Source of the DNA: Sphacelaria rigidula
Taxonomy: Eukaryota; Phaeophyceae; Sphacelariales
Reading direction: 5' to 3'
Length of the DNA stretch: 25,419 bases
NCBI GenBank assembly: GCA_964200075.2
Contig: CAXNAA020000167.1
Span: forward strand, 1-25,419
Position numbers and translations under genes: made by a program. Positions 1 to 9,164 of this stretch are shown piece after piece (within the stretch, counting starts at the first letter, position 1; the number at the start of each line of letters is the position of its first letter). The notes beneath the pieces were generated by a model. The model was not told where the DNA came from. It made no database searches and saw only the letters and a program-made list of their open reading frames with translations.

Positions 1-229
1 GACCAGGCTCGCACTCAATTACCAAGCGCAAAGCGCCGTGGTGTGTTCGGCGAGTCGCATGAAGGGTGAGCTGGATCCTGCTAAGATTGTTTGGCCCGAA
101 GTCTACTTATCTTGCATTTGGATGACAACCTACAATGAGATGCTTTATTTTCTGGTATCGCCATTTCCTGACACAGCCGCGGCTTATACACTGCCTCATG
201 GGTGTCTCACACGTTATGATATGGGGGGA
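1..229. other. Unassigned left edge
   Basis: A 91-codon plus-strand frame starts at 38 and runs to 313, but it shows no motif, no composition bias and runs into the downstream minisatellite. I see nothing else that can be named here. If the minus-strand coiled-coil gene continues past the left edge, this stretch would be intron or 3' flank. Confidence 0.4.
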
Positions 230-880
230 AGAATCTCGATTATTTCCCGTCTTGATATGGAGAAGTACAGATTTCTTTCGCTAATTCACGTCTACATCGG
301 GGATGTGTTATGATAGGTTAAAGAAAAGGAGGGTTGGTTTCTCTGTTTCATGTCTATATCCAGGCTGTATCATAGTAGTTTAAAGAAAAAGGGTGATTAG
401 CTTCTCTATTTCACGTCTCTGTCCGGGCTGTGTTCTGGTGGGTGAAAGAAGAGGAGGGTTAGCTTCTTTATTCCAAGTCTATGTCCGGGCCGTATCATAG
501 TAGGTTAAAGAAAAAGGGTGGTCAGCTTCTCTATTTCATGTCTATGTCTAGGCTGTGTTATGGTAGGTTGAAAGGGCGGTCAGCTTCTCTATTTCACGCC
601 CAAGGCCCGGCCGTGTTTTGGTAGGTGAGAGAAAAGGAGGATTAGCTTCTTTATTTTATGTCTATGTCCAGGCTGTGTCACAGTAGGTTAAAGAAAAAGG
701 GTGGTCAGCTTCTCTATTTCACGTCTATGTCCGGGCTGTGTTATGGTAGGTTAAAGAAAAAGCAGGGTTAGCTTCTCTATTCCATGTCTACATTCGGGCT
801 GTGTTATGGTAGGTTCAAGAAAAAGTAGGGCTAGCTTCTCTATTCCATGTCTACGTCCGGGCTGTGTTATGGAAGCGGAA
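230..880 (+). repeat. Minisatellite, ~62-bp unit, about 10 copies
   Basis: A core of the form 'ccgggctgtgttatggtagg' recurs at about 361, 424, 486, 549, 607, 668, 730, 793 and 857. Each copy is followed by an A-rich segment ('ttaaagaaaaagggtggtc') and by 'agcttctctatttcacgtctatg'-type sequence. Spacing is 58-64 bp. Copies differ by scattered substitutions and small indels, and the first (230-300) and last are the most degenerate. Decayed traces of the unit appear to continue to about 1150. No coding function is visible. Confidence 0.9.
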
Positions 881-1000
881 AAAAAGGAGGGAAAGAGGAA
901 AGGAAGAAGAAAAAGACGAAACGGAGGGGAAAAAACGCAGAATGAGGAAAAGGAAGGAAAAAACAAAAGGCCAGCTTTGTTGTAACCTGTCTATACCCAT
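880..1000 (+). repeat. Purine-rich GA/AAG tract
   Basis: About 100 bp made almost only of A and G on the plus strand, directly continuing the last minisatellite unit. It opens long low-complexity frames on both strands (Lys/Glu/Arg on plus, Phe/Ser/Leu on minus), which I treat as spurious. Confidence 0.7.
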
Positions 1001-1380
1001 CTTGTGTGTTTTGGGGGGGAAACGAAAATGGTTATTTTTAGTTTCTTGCATATCTATTTTGTTTATCGGTCCGGGACTTTTTTTTTGTCTAGTAGCGGTT
1101 TATGGTACAGGTACGGTGACAGTCTGTACATTTTCTGTCTAGGTTCTGATGCCTTGTGTTACAGCGCCGTTGCCACTCGACACCAACCCAAGAGTCTAGA
1201 GGTTAGGGGGGGGCGTATCGGGGTATTAGTGTATACTTCCTCGTCAGGACGAACGGGATGATATGGGGTTCACAGGGCTGGATTCATATTTTTCGCTGGC
1301 AATCGCATGCAAGACTTGTAAGTATGAGCTACATATTTGTGACGGCGCACTGTCTGTATTGCCGAAGATAACAAGCCGAC

Positions 1381-1509
1381 CTGCAGTCGCTTCGTCTGAT
1401 CTTCAAGATCCATCTGCCGTTTCTCTTCAAGCGCGGTTAGTCGAATTGTCAGCTCCCGAACCTCTTGCGTCAACCTCATCTCGCGCGCACTCTGCTCGCT
1501 ACGCCACAC
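1381..1509 (-). CDS. Coiled-coil exon 3 (C-terminal stalk)
   Basis: Forty-three codons in phase 0, entered by '...tactggtcag|GTG' and left by 'CTGCAG|gtcggc', a weaker donor. The peptide is strongly heptad-like and charged (for example 'LTQEVRELTIRLTALEEK'), as expected of a parallel coiled-coil stalk. The upstream sequence can be read as an ATG (1593) plus a hydrophobic leucine run resembling a signal peptide. Because the exon joins in phase with the preceding coiled-coil exon at 1840, I take that leucine run to be the pyrimidine tract of the 3' splice site. No partner exon is seen to the left, so the gene either ends within or continues beyond the repeats there. Confidence 0.6.
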
Positions 1510-1839
1510 CTGACCAGTATCACATGGAACGCCAGCGCGACCGACGCAACACGAACGAAGCAAAAGCAGCAACCAGGTGACAAGTGATCCCATGTTCTCA
1601 AGCCTCAAGTGGCTGCGTATACCGTTCAATTCCGAAATTCCTACCCGTCAAAATTGTGGGGCGCACGAAGCTTACCGCCGAAATCTACCCTGTAAGCTTG
1701 TGCCATCTGCCACGCGACGCACATACTACGCCACCCTTGCCATACGCGATCGAGCACAGCAAACTAGAGTACCAAATGGTTGGACTCTGTAGCACAAGGC
1801 CGAGAGGGAGTTATGATCTCGTTTTGTTGTCTCACTCAC

Positions 1840-1965
1840 CTGATTTTCTCCCCTTTCGATCGCCACCGTTTCTTGGACGGCAGAAACGTCCGCAGAAAGA
1901 ATATCCAAGCGTTTACCCTGCTCAGAGACCCTCCCCTCAAGAGCCGCAGTCTCTCGATTATGGAT
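1840..1965 (-). CDS. Coiled-coil exon 2
   Basis: Forty-two codons, phase 0 at both ends, with acceptor 'cctccctacag|ATC' and near-perfect donor 'AATCAG|gtgagt'. The peptide (including 'TAALEGRVSEQGKRLDIL') has leucine/valine at a/d spacing with Glu, Lys and Arg between, consistent with a coiled coil. It joins the previous exon (donor at 2439) in frame and extends the same helix. The intron between them is about 470 bp, similar to other introns inferred in this window. Confidence 0.7.
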
Positions 1966-2438
1966 CTGTAGGGAGGAGTTTTCACCATGGACGTCGGGCC
2001 GAAGAAGAGATGACCGCTTGAATGAGTTCTAGAACACGTTAAATGTGAGGGCAGACTCAGTTCTTGAAAAAAAACTAGCATACTTAAGAACACGAAACGA
2101 AAACCAATTAGGTCAAAACCGACTGTTGCTACAAAAGTAAGGGATTATGTTGGTCCTGAGCGATATAGCGCGTCCATGTCAGGCATGGTATAAACATCGG
2201 AGATATCGAAAAAAACTGCGCAAGGATGCAGGCTGTATATCACAAGAACACTACCTGCTGAATAGATTGACGAGGCTGTTCGCTTCTCACTTTCGGACCA
2301 ACTCCATTATCAAAGACTGCACGTAGTATAGTTTAATATCAACATGAAAGCATATCGCAAAGAGTCAACCTGTGGCTCCAACAACACGCATGTCGCACCA
2401 TCTCGCTGAAAAGCCTGATAGCCGTACACTGTACTTAC

Positions 2439-2597
2439 GCGGAGGGTCTCCAGTGCAGTGCTCACTGTCGCCTCTAAAGACCCGAGTTTCTCAGAAGCCG
2501 TACTAACGCCCTCCCCTATAGCCTCCGCTCGAGCCTCCAGTCGTGCTAGTCGGTCATCTCGAGCCATTTCGCTTGTACGGACGTCAGAGTCCAGATG
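2439..2597 (-). CDS. Coiled-coil exon 1
   Basis: Fifty-three codons, phase 0 at both ends. The acceptor is 'caaattggcag|CAT' and the donor 'CTCCGC|gtaagtac'. The peptide contains 'DRLARLEARAEAIGEG' and 'EKLGSLEATVSTALETLR', classic heptad composition. In known proteins with an endosialidase-type intramolecular chaperone, a short coiled coil commonly follows the chaperone. That is the arrangement here, with the S74 exon ending at 3725. A longer overlapping frame (2310-2684) reads through both splice sites and adds only low-complexity residues. Confidence 0.75.
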
Positions 2598-2622
2598 CTG
2601 CCAATTTGTACCGGGGAGTAAA

Positions 2623-2949
2623 TCAGCGTATTGACAGAGTTTCGTAATTTTCGCCGATCGTGTCCTCGCCAATAAGTTGACCACCCCACTGCTTCGAGCT
2701 ATGTAACCGTTTCAGGGCCTGGCACTCTCCTTGGCCGTGGCATTTCATGGAAAGGGTGGTATAACAGGGTCTACAACGAGGGGGAAATCGCTGGTCGGGG
2801 ATGCAAATGCTAGCTTGGAAAGAGATCGTCAATGACCTTCCCCCACCCGCTGGCATCAGTCTGTTCATGACCCAGGTGTTATGTTCCCGGAGAGGAAACG
2901 CTACCAAGACTTGAGGAACATTCCACTCCTCTTGCTTGTATCTCGTCAT
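2623..2949 (-). CDS. Possible exon, unrecognised
   Basis: An open frame of 108 codons upstream of the coiled-coil exons, with an ATG at 2949 and a stop at 2623. It contains four cysteines within 22 residues ('CIPDQRFPPRCRPC' and a following 'KCHGQGEC'), but the spacing does not match a zinc-binding family I can name. It lies between the G-rich exon and the coiled-coil exon, so part of it could be coding in the split gene. It may equally be intronic. Confidence 0.2.
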   Translation of the reverse strand: MTRYKQEEWNVPQVLVAFPLREHNTWVMNRLMPAGGGRSLTISFQASICIPDQRFPPRCRPCYTTLSMKCHGQGECQALKRLHSSKQWGGQLIGEDTIGENYETLSIR

Positions 2950-3228
2950 GTCTCAAGGGTCTATAGACGAACTTCGACATGACGTTTGACTGGCATGATC
3001 CGGGAATTCACTATCTGCGCGCGCCAAGGTGATGTCAAACGTCAAGTAGGAATTCGGACTACACTGTTAGACAGGAACGGTATGTGATGGTGTTTTCCTT
3101 CTATGCACAGCCCTCCTTCTCCCTGTGTACCTGAAGCACGCGCTATGGTTTATGACCTGGCGCCTTACGCATGCGCGGGTTAATGATCTCCAGGGGATGC
3201 CCAAGATCCCAGGTTGATGGGGATTTAC

Positions 3229-3330
3229 CTGGAACGCGGCCAGCAGGGTGAGCAGAACTCGAGAGTGAGACACCGCCTTCCTGCCGGTAGAGGGATCCTT
3301 CCACACGAGCGACGGTGCCACCTTCTCCAC
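3229..3330 (-). CDS. Gly/Ser-rich beta-repeat exon
   Basis: This short block has a strong acceptor ('tctattttattccag|GT') and donor ('CCAG|gtaaat'), phase 1 on both sides, 34 residues. The peptide begins 'GEGGTVARVEGSLYRQEGG' and continues with 'VSLSSS', matching the alternating V-x-V / G-G style of the upstream beta-repeat exons. It sits between the S74 exon and the coiled-coil exons, both phase 0, so at least one further exon would be needed if all belong to one transcript. Assignment rests on style plus splice sites only. Confidence 0.4.
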
Positions 3331-3724
3331 CTGGAATAAAATAGACGAGGAGAGAACATCCGTGGGCATCCGGTCTCTTGTTTCTTCGTCTCGTTTTATC
3401 TACACTGGATGCAATGCCGTGCGGTGCAGTATCGTCAAGTCGATAGCACGCGAGACGCCGCGAAACATGGAATCAAAGTCCCATGGGCACGAAATCCGGA
3501 GTTCCGTCGCAAAAACCTAAGAGCCGAGTATTCTGCATTCTTGCGTCCGTTTGTCCACCACCATACGCTATGCCCGATGCCCAAGGTCATCATCTTCATA
3601 CGCGAGAGGTACGAAAACGTTCTGGTGCCAAAACGCCAGGGCGGACTTCGATCAGTCACGGCGGAGCGAACAAAGGGTGACTCGCTGAGTGCTTCAAGGC
3701 TATTTTTGCTATACACGAGCTTGC

Positions 3725-3907
3725 CTGCTGAGCAACGAGCCCGACTTGGCGGAAATCCGGCTCAAGACCGTACGCGTGTGATGCCTCCTTGGTCCACCCG
3801 TAGCTTGCCACGTCCAAATTTCTGATTGCGTCCATCGCCTGCTCCCTTCCCTGTTCGCCGAACTGATTTATATCTCGCACGATACCCTTGTCAGATAGTA
3901 TTAATAC
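3725..3907 (-). CDS. Peptidase S74 / endosialidase intramolecular-chaperone exon
   Basis: This 61-codon exon enters through 'tatctttgccag|GTA' and ends at 'CTCAGCAG|gcaagc', a GC-type donor. It aligns by eye with the start of the S74 domain that trimerises and self-cleaves at the C-terminus of phage tail-spikes. 'LSDKGIVRDI' stands for the usual S-D-x-R-x-K-x-x-I. 'MDAIRNLDVASYGW' stands for the L..l..L.pv.Y.W helix-strand. 'RQVGLVAQQ' stands for the (k/r)qiGliAQEve signature. Serine 5 is at the normal cleavage position, but the lysine expected five residues later is valine, with arginine next. Self-cleavage may therefore be lost or altered. The remainder of the domain should follow in the next exon; a candidate after 'gcaccag|AAC' near 3625 hits a stop quickly. 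No other family fits as well. Confidence 0.65.
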
Positions 3908-3929
3908 CTGGCAAAGATAGTGTGGACCC

Positions 3930-4400
3930 GCTGTGAGTGTGCGTCGCTTGTTTGCTGGGTGGATGGTTGGTGGAGACTATTTTGCCGGGCGAAGGATACG
4001 GAGGAGGTTGACGTGCTTAGATGGTACCTAGCGTCTTACATCGAAGGATGTTGTGCACCTGCACACCCAGAACTGCATATTTCCGCGAAAGAACGATGAA
4101 AGCTGGGAAACGATATCCTGAAGGTATGTGCGCGCCCTACTTGTTTCTTTCAGAACGCGCGACGGTCTACGATGCCTCCTAGAAGTTATATATCAATATT
4201 GATGTTCAGCCTACCGTCCTCCCCCACACCTCTGCCAGTTTCAGTTGCCGTCCACATATTCTAGTGGTGAAACGCGAGCGATTATTCCCGCATTTTCCGC
4301 CGAAGGAAACCGACGGAATTACGCTGTACCTATTATGTGCATAGTGGATCGCGGGGAGGAGCGGCGCATCAGACTAGTACAAGAAGGGCGCGATGAATAT
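3930..4400. other. Probable intron or spacer
   Basis: No motif-bearing frame found on either strand. A minus block near 4120-4030 has an acceptor-like 'cataccttcag' followed by about 25 codons with several aromatic residues, but no matching donor. I leave it unassigned. Confidence 0.4.
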
Positions 4401-4418
4401 CAAAGCATCGAGCGCAAC

Positions 4419-4642
4419 CTTCCTCTGAAGCCAACTTCAACGAAGCAACACCGAAGGTTTATGCGACTGAAGGATATAATCCTTGTATCCATCATTTTTA
4501 GATTGACTGCGGCCGTTTCGACCCAGGTGCCGCGTGATAGCCTCCACGTTTCATGTGGCATTTCCACTCCCACCGTATGGCGTTGGGCATCGTAGAGGAC
4601 GACTACTGGGATACGGGTACGATGTGAACTGAGCAATGACTC
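4419..4642 (-). CDS. Beta-structured exon after the GIG-like module
   Basis: This exon opens at 'ctacccggctctacag|GAG' in phase 0. It joins cleanly to the preceding exon (donor at 4737), leaving a 94-bp intron. The peptide alternates hydrophobic and polar residues ('RIPVVVLYDAQRHTVGVEM'), then 'TWVETAAVNLK', in keeping with the beta-rich body of a tail-fibre-like protein leading into the S74 domain. The 3' boundary is uncertain; 'GGAAG|gttgcg' at 4419 is the best donor I see, and the coding part may end earlier. Confidence 0.45.
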
Positions 4643-4736
4643 CTGTAGAGCCGGGTAGATAGTATTCGCGATCACCCAAAACTTCTGGCTTAAGCATGAT
4701 TTCAATCCAAAATGACGTTCTTTTTTTTTCACCCAC

Positions 4737-4915
4737 CTGTTCGACAAGAATGGCTCCTCCGATAGTTACTCGCGCGCCAGTCGAACCGGTGCCGAATCCA
4801 GATCGTCCATCCGTTCCGAACGCAACCACTGCTTCCGTCGAAGACAGGCCATTGACGGGCTCGGTTGCCGACGCCGCCGCGCGCACTCCGGATCGCCAAC
4901 CATTCACATCGTCTC
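4737..4915 (-). CDS. GIG-like module exon (downstream block)
   Basis: The acceptor has a long pyrimidine tract ending 'tttgtgtcgtag|GA' and the donor is 'GAACAG|gtgggt'; 179 bp, entering in phase 1 and leaving in phase 0. The peptide ends with 'DGRSGFGTGSTGARVTIGG', which mirrors the 'nGnvGIGttsPgakLhV' module placed just ahead of S74 chaperones in many fibre proteins. A longer frame reaches upstream to 5165 across the LINE tail, but residues before the splice site look unstructured. The LINE 3' end lies about 140 bp upstream, so the insertion just missed this exon. Confidence 0.6.
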
Positions 4916-5055
4916 CTACGACACAAATTGGAGAGGGGGGGGAGGGGAAGCGTAACGACGTCTCTATGATTGCGGCAGTTTGTGGGGTGGTTGCTTCAGG
5001 ACGGGAGCCGTACTTGTCGCTCATGTCGTGGTAGCTCCACCGATTGCGTTGATGA

Positions 5056-5083
5056 TTGATTTGATTGATTGATTGATTGTCGC
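5056..5083 (-). repeat. LINE 3' tail microsatellite (ATCA)n
   Basis: On plus this reads as 'gattgatttgattgattg'-like tetranucleotide units, so the LINE strand ends with CAAT/ATCA units. It lies about 340 bp after the ORF2 stop and directly before the host exon region, where a LINE 3' tail is expected. Confidence 0.7.
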
Positions 5084-5419
5084 ACTTTAACTGACAACCT
5101 ATGGGCCCAGCCGTGGTCGCATGATAGACGTACCCAAGAGAAGAAAAACTGAAACACTCGCTCAAGAAACGAAGAAACAGAAAAAAAAGTCGAACAGAAC
5201 GACATAGAGGACTAGGACGTCAAAAAAAAAGGAAAAAAAAAGAAGGAGAATCAACTAAAGCAAAGCACAAAAATATATGGCCGACCTGAAAACAAAAAAG
5301 GAGCAAAGCAAAAAAGGAATGAAATAATTCAAAAGTAGAAAGCCCAAGGGATTCAGGGCAGCAGAGTAGATACAGACACACACCAGTGGGCACCGCAAAG
5401 CCGCCGACAAAGGACACAA
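5084..5419 (-). other. LINE 3' untranslated region
   Basis: Between the ORF2 stop (5420-5422) and the tetranucleotide tail lies 340 bp that is T-rich on the LINE strand, with runs of seven to nine T. No protein motif is present in any frame; the long minus frames here are Phe/Leu/Ser low complexity. Confidence 0.6.
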
Positions 5420-8400
5420 TCAACAACCGATAAGAGAAGACGGGATAATTCGATTGGCGGTCCTCGACGCAGCAGCCTCTCGCTTGTGACGGCGGTGTGA
5501 TTCTCGTTTGTCCGCGCGTCGCCACGTGTCCTCAAACTCCTCCGCTCCTTTTTTGACTCCAATATGCCATTTGCCCATGTTCTTCGTCGCAGTGACCCAA
5601 TCGTATGCATCGTTAACTTCTACACCGTAGACGAACCACTTTCGTCGGACTCCTTTGTGCGGGACAGTCCCTAGCGCACGTAGGTTCTCCTTTAGGGTAT
5701 CCTCCTACTGCTTGGGAGGGCGGCCGACCTCCTTGGGTCCTCGTGTGGAAAGCGGTCCGTTCATGACACGCTTGGGAAGGCGTGTGTCCTTCTGCCGGAC
5801 AAGGGCTCCCGCGAATCAGAGTTGACGTTCGCGGACAGTCGTCTCGATACGTTCGCCGTTGGTCATCTCGAGCACCGCTCCGTACGAAATAGGCTTGTAG
5901 CCATTTCGATCTTTCCTGCGGAATTCAACCACTCGTAGCAAGAGCTTGTGATGAGCAGTCCGCAGACTGTCGAAGTCCTCAGAACGTAGCGTCCGTGTGG
6001 CACATCCATACAACAGAGCTTCTATCACCTCCGCTTCAAGCGGTCGAACTTTCAAGGATAGCTCGACGTTGGGTCGGTCGTAAAGTTGGGAGCTAAATTT
6101 TCGGATACGCGCCCACGCCGCGCTGATACGGCGGTTGATTTCGATGGGCATCGTCGCATCCGCGCTGATAGCTCCACCAAGGTAGATGAACTTTCCCGTC
6201 TGCTTACACCCTTGACCGGCAGCTTGGATATCCAGGGCGGCCTCCGTCGGGCTGGGTACTGACCAAAGGCGCATGGACTCTGTCTTGCTCTCGGAGACCA
6301 TCAGCCCGAATTCCTGGCAGGTCATCACTATCACAGCCATCATTCAAGCAAGGCCTTCTGCGATCTTCGAGGCTATGCCGGCGTCGTTCGCAGAAAGCAT
6401 CGCCCACACCGCGCGTCGCACCTTTTCCAGCGGTGTCTCTTCCACCCGGTTCACCACCGTCACCACTTTGCGCATCATCTCGAAAGACCAAGTCTGAGAC
6501 GATGACTGGATCCGCCGCAAACCGCTGAACGATCACTCCCACCAATTCTGCTCCGAAGATGTTGAATAACAGCGGAGACGAAACGCAACCTTGTCTGAGC
6601 CCCTGGCAGACGTGGAACCACGCTGATAGTTTGCCACTATCTAGCTGTACCCGAGCTCGCATGCCCTCGTGAAACGTACGGATGATCGTGATCATTCGCG
6701 ACGGGACTCCGAACCGAGCAACCACTTCCCACAGGAGCGTGCGGTCTAAAGAATCGCAGGCTTCCTGCAGATCGATAAAGCACATGTTCATTGGGATGTT
6801 GCTCGTCCGTCCCAGCTCCTGGAGTCGGCGTCCTACGAAAATCATGTCTGTCGTCGATCTTTGGCGCCTGAATCAGCACTGCTCTTCCTCGGAGACAAAT
6901 GTTTCTTCCAAAATATTACCGAGCCTGTTGGCTACGATTTTGAGGAGAACTTTAGCGGTATGTGTCACCCGTGAAATGCCTCTATAGCTACTACACTGGG
7001 TCCTATCTTGGTTTTCGTGTTTTGTGTACACTTTGATGGTGACATCTTTCCATTCTTGCGGCACCTCGCTGGATGTCCAAACCCCAGAATCGATGCTGTG
7101 GAAGTGGTGCAGAACGTCCGACGCCTCCCCGTTACGTCCAAGCTTCAGGGTTTCAGCAGGACTACAATCCGGACCGGTTGCTTTGCCGTTCGACATAACT
7201 CTCAAAGCCTCCTCAGTTCCACGTGGGCTTGGTGGGTCTCCTAGTGAGAGCGCTATTGGTCGTTGAGCAATCTTGTCGATGACGATACGGTTGATAGTTG
7301 CCGGTATGGCGTTCAGCAATGTAGAGAAGTACCGTTCCCGTCTCCCACTGATCAAACCTTTGTCCCGCAGTAAATTGCCGTCCTCATCTTGAATGAACTG
7401 TTCACTCTCGATTGGTCGTCCGGACGGTCGCCACCCTCCGTTGAGATCTCTGTACCATCCTCTCATGTACCCCGCTCGAGTATGCTCCTCTAGTTAGCTA
7501 GCGTACACATCCATATATTTGTCCACCCCAACTTGGATCACCTCTTCGATTTTTTCCATGCTGCTCGCAATATGCGCCGTGCACGTCTATCTCTCGATGA
7601 TCCCAGTCTCACCGTTGATCTCGCTCTTTCCCTCTCCATCCAGGCTTGTTCGAACTCCGTTCTGGTTTCAGCATCCTCGAACCACCCTGTTGTACATGGC
7701 TTTCGGGTCAGACGGGGTACCACCTTTTCAGCGGCACTCAAGAGTACGTCGGCAAAGTTCGTAGCCATTGAACTGACTGTATCATCAGGTATACGCTGTT
7801 TGACCTCGTTGATGATGAGCTGGGTGAGCTGCTCACGTCTGTCGGGGTCAGATAGTATTGCCCGTTCGTCGATCGGTGTACGCCCAATTGGAATTCGTCT
7901 ACGTCTGTTGTGTGCGAAGCGATCAAGGAGCCGCACTGGGGCGCACACGATGTTGTGGTCAGAGTCTGGCGAGTTGGGGGGTAGAAGGTGGATGATGATA
8001 TTACGAACAAGCCTGCGGTGATCTTGCCGTGTGATGATGTAGTCAACGCCTTTTTTGTCCGCGGGGCGATTCGCAACACCGTTGAACGTACGCGAGGTGT
8101 TTCCCCTGGGGGTGGAAAAGCACGTCTTAATCAGGGAAAGCCTGTTGTCGCCTGCAAATTGCATGAGATATGTGCCGTTACTATCGTTGGATCGGGAGTC
8201 TCGGTCGTATGCTCCTACGATCCTCGTCGCCTCTTCGTACTCCAGTCCTCATGTTAGCGTCCATAAAAAATACACAGGTGATGTTTGTGGGGGATACGGT
8301 TCACAATACTGTCAAACTCAGTCCAGAACACATTATCTCTTCTCTTGACTGTGGAGTGTCCGCCGGGGCGTATGCACCTACAAACGTAGCAGCATTTGAT

Positions 8401-8807
8401 TGACCCGCGAGGTTGAAAGTCATCGACATGAGGCGTTCGCTGATGAGTGCCGGAGTCCACCTCGCCTTGCTGATGATCGACTCCTTAACCGCCAACCCAA
8501 CCCCACGTTGACCAGCCCTTTCCTTACCACCCTCTGCCCCGCAGCAAAAGACACGATGTCCGTACGCACAGAATTCGGATCGACCTGGTCTCCTCGTTTC
8601 CTTTAGCCCGATGACGTCACATCCGACAACCTGATATTTTTGCAGGACCACCTCAGCATGGCCAGCTCCGTGCTTTCCCGTGAGGGACAGTGTACGGACG
8701 TTGTAGGTAGCCACTTTGAGCTCCCCACTACGCGACCTAACTATAGTCTTCTCTGTATTCACGCGTCTTTCTCTTCGCTCTGCTCTCCTTCTTGGTCTGT
8801 TCCGCAT
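5420..8807 (-). pseudogene. LINE ORF2 (endonuclease + reverse transcriptase), broken
   Basis: Reads in pieces from ATG 8807 to TGA 5420. The endonuclease begins with 'LKVATYNVRTLSL' and 'DVIGLKETRR'. After frameshifts near 8380 and 8230 it continues with 'MDANMRTG', then 'GVDYIITRQ' and 'SDHNIV'. A linker follows (about 7990-7540). The reverse transcriptase (about 7466-6000) has motif A 'FIDLQEACDSLDR' and motif B 'GLRQGCVSSPLLFNI'. It is interrupted by an in-frame TGA at 6873 where glycine is expected after 'EEQC'. After another shift, the catalytic YADD box reads 'MLSANDAG'. The C-terminus runs from 6343 to 5420 in one frame, broken by TGA at about 5815 (likely an old Trp) and TAG near 5713, and ends in a basic segment. 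The lesions make it non-functional. Confidence 0.9.
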
Positions 8808-9109
8808 CCTAATTTTGCGGGCGAGATTTTTTTCTGTTCCGATGATTCTTTGGCACGTCCATCACGGTACTTGCCTTGCTTGTTGATCTCGCGGGGAGGG
8901 TGCAGCCTTCTCACCCGGCGTCGGCCGCTATCTCCTGTCCGCCGAATCCGATACTTCCTCACACGTGCCTCATCTCCATCAACGTGCTTTCCGTGACAGT
9001 GTTTCAACGCCGGGTAAAACGCTGCAGCTGCGGGATTCAATTTGATTCCGATTCTAGGGTACAACTCCGAAGCTGCAGGATTGAGCCTGGACTTTAGCAC
9101 CGTCGACAT
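8759..9109 (-). CDS. LINE ORF1-like protein with two PAM2-like motifs
   Basis: This intact 116-codon frame has an in-frame TAG seven codons upstream of its ATG, so the start is well defined. It overlaps the start of ORF2 by 49 bp, as expected for a second cistron. Residues 7-18 ('SRLNPAASELYP') and 22-33 ('IKLNPAAAAFYP') closely match the PAM2 consensus (S-x-L-N-x-x-A-x-E-F-x-P) that binds the MLLE domain of poly(A)-binding protein. The rest (about 45-116) is basic then mixed charge, suitable for RNA binding, with no zinc knuckle or RRM. If expressed, it could tether LINE RNA to PABP. PAM2 assignment is by eye; the link to the LINE is by position. Confidence 0.6.
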   Translation of the reverse strand: MSTVLKSRLNPAASELYPRIGIKLNPAAAAFYPALKHCHGKHVDGDEARVRKYRIRRTGDSGRRRVRRLHPPREINKQGKYRDGRAKESSEQKKISPAKLGCGTDQEGEQSEEKDA

Positions 9110-9164
9110 GACCCACTGCCTAGACTATGTGTTGCATCGCCACTGGCACGACATGCAGGCAAGC

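Larger units (their letters stand above)
5056..9109 (-). mobile_element. LINE (non-LTR retrotransposon), full-length-like but dead
   Basis: The element carries a short ORF1 and an ORF2 with an endonuclease, a reverse transcriptase and a C-terminal basic segment, all minus strand. The 3' end is marked by a short ATCA-type tandem array (about 5056-5083 on plus as TGAT/GATT units), a simple-repeat tail typical of several LINE clades that lack poly(A). The 5' boundary is at or beyond 9109, perhaps near 9330. I could not identify target-site duplications. Protein style ('FIDLQEACDSLDR', 'GLRQGCVSSPLLFNIF', 'DANMRTG') fits an APE-type LINE related to Jockey/I/CR1-like groups. Multiple lesions show it is inactive. 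Confidence 0.9.

Noticed and set aside
230-880. Possible CRISPR-like array
   Set aside because: Units are contiguous 62-bp tandem copies with no unique spacers, and the genome is clearly eukaryotic.
864-1142. Lys/Glu/Arg-rich frame on plus
   Set aside because: It is the GA-rich tract plus decayed minisatellite; no start context or conserved motif.
1380-1593. ATG at 1593 followed by a leucine-rich signal-peptide-like run before the coiled coil
   Set aside because: The 'cag|GTG' acceptor at 1509 joins in phase with the upstream coiled-coil exon, so the leucine run is better explained as the pyrimidine-rich end of an intron. It remains possible as an alternative start.
3409-3825. Plus-strand 138-codon frame
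   Set aside because: No motif, and it is antisense to the S74-like exon, whose signature residues are clear.
6273-8403. Several plus-strand frames of 75-160 codons
   Set aside because: Shadows of the LINE endonuclease and reverse transcriptase on the opposite strand.
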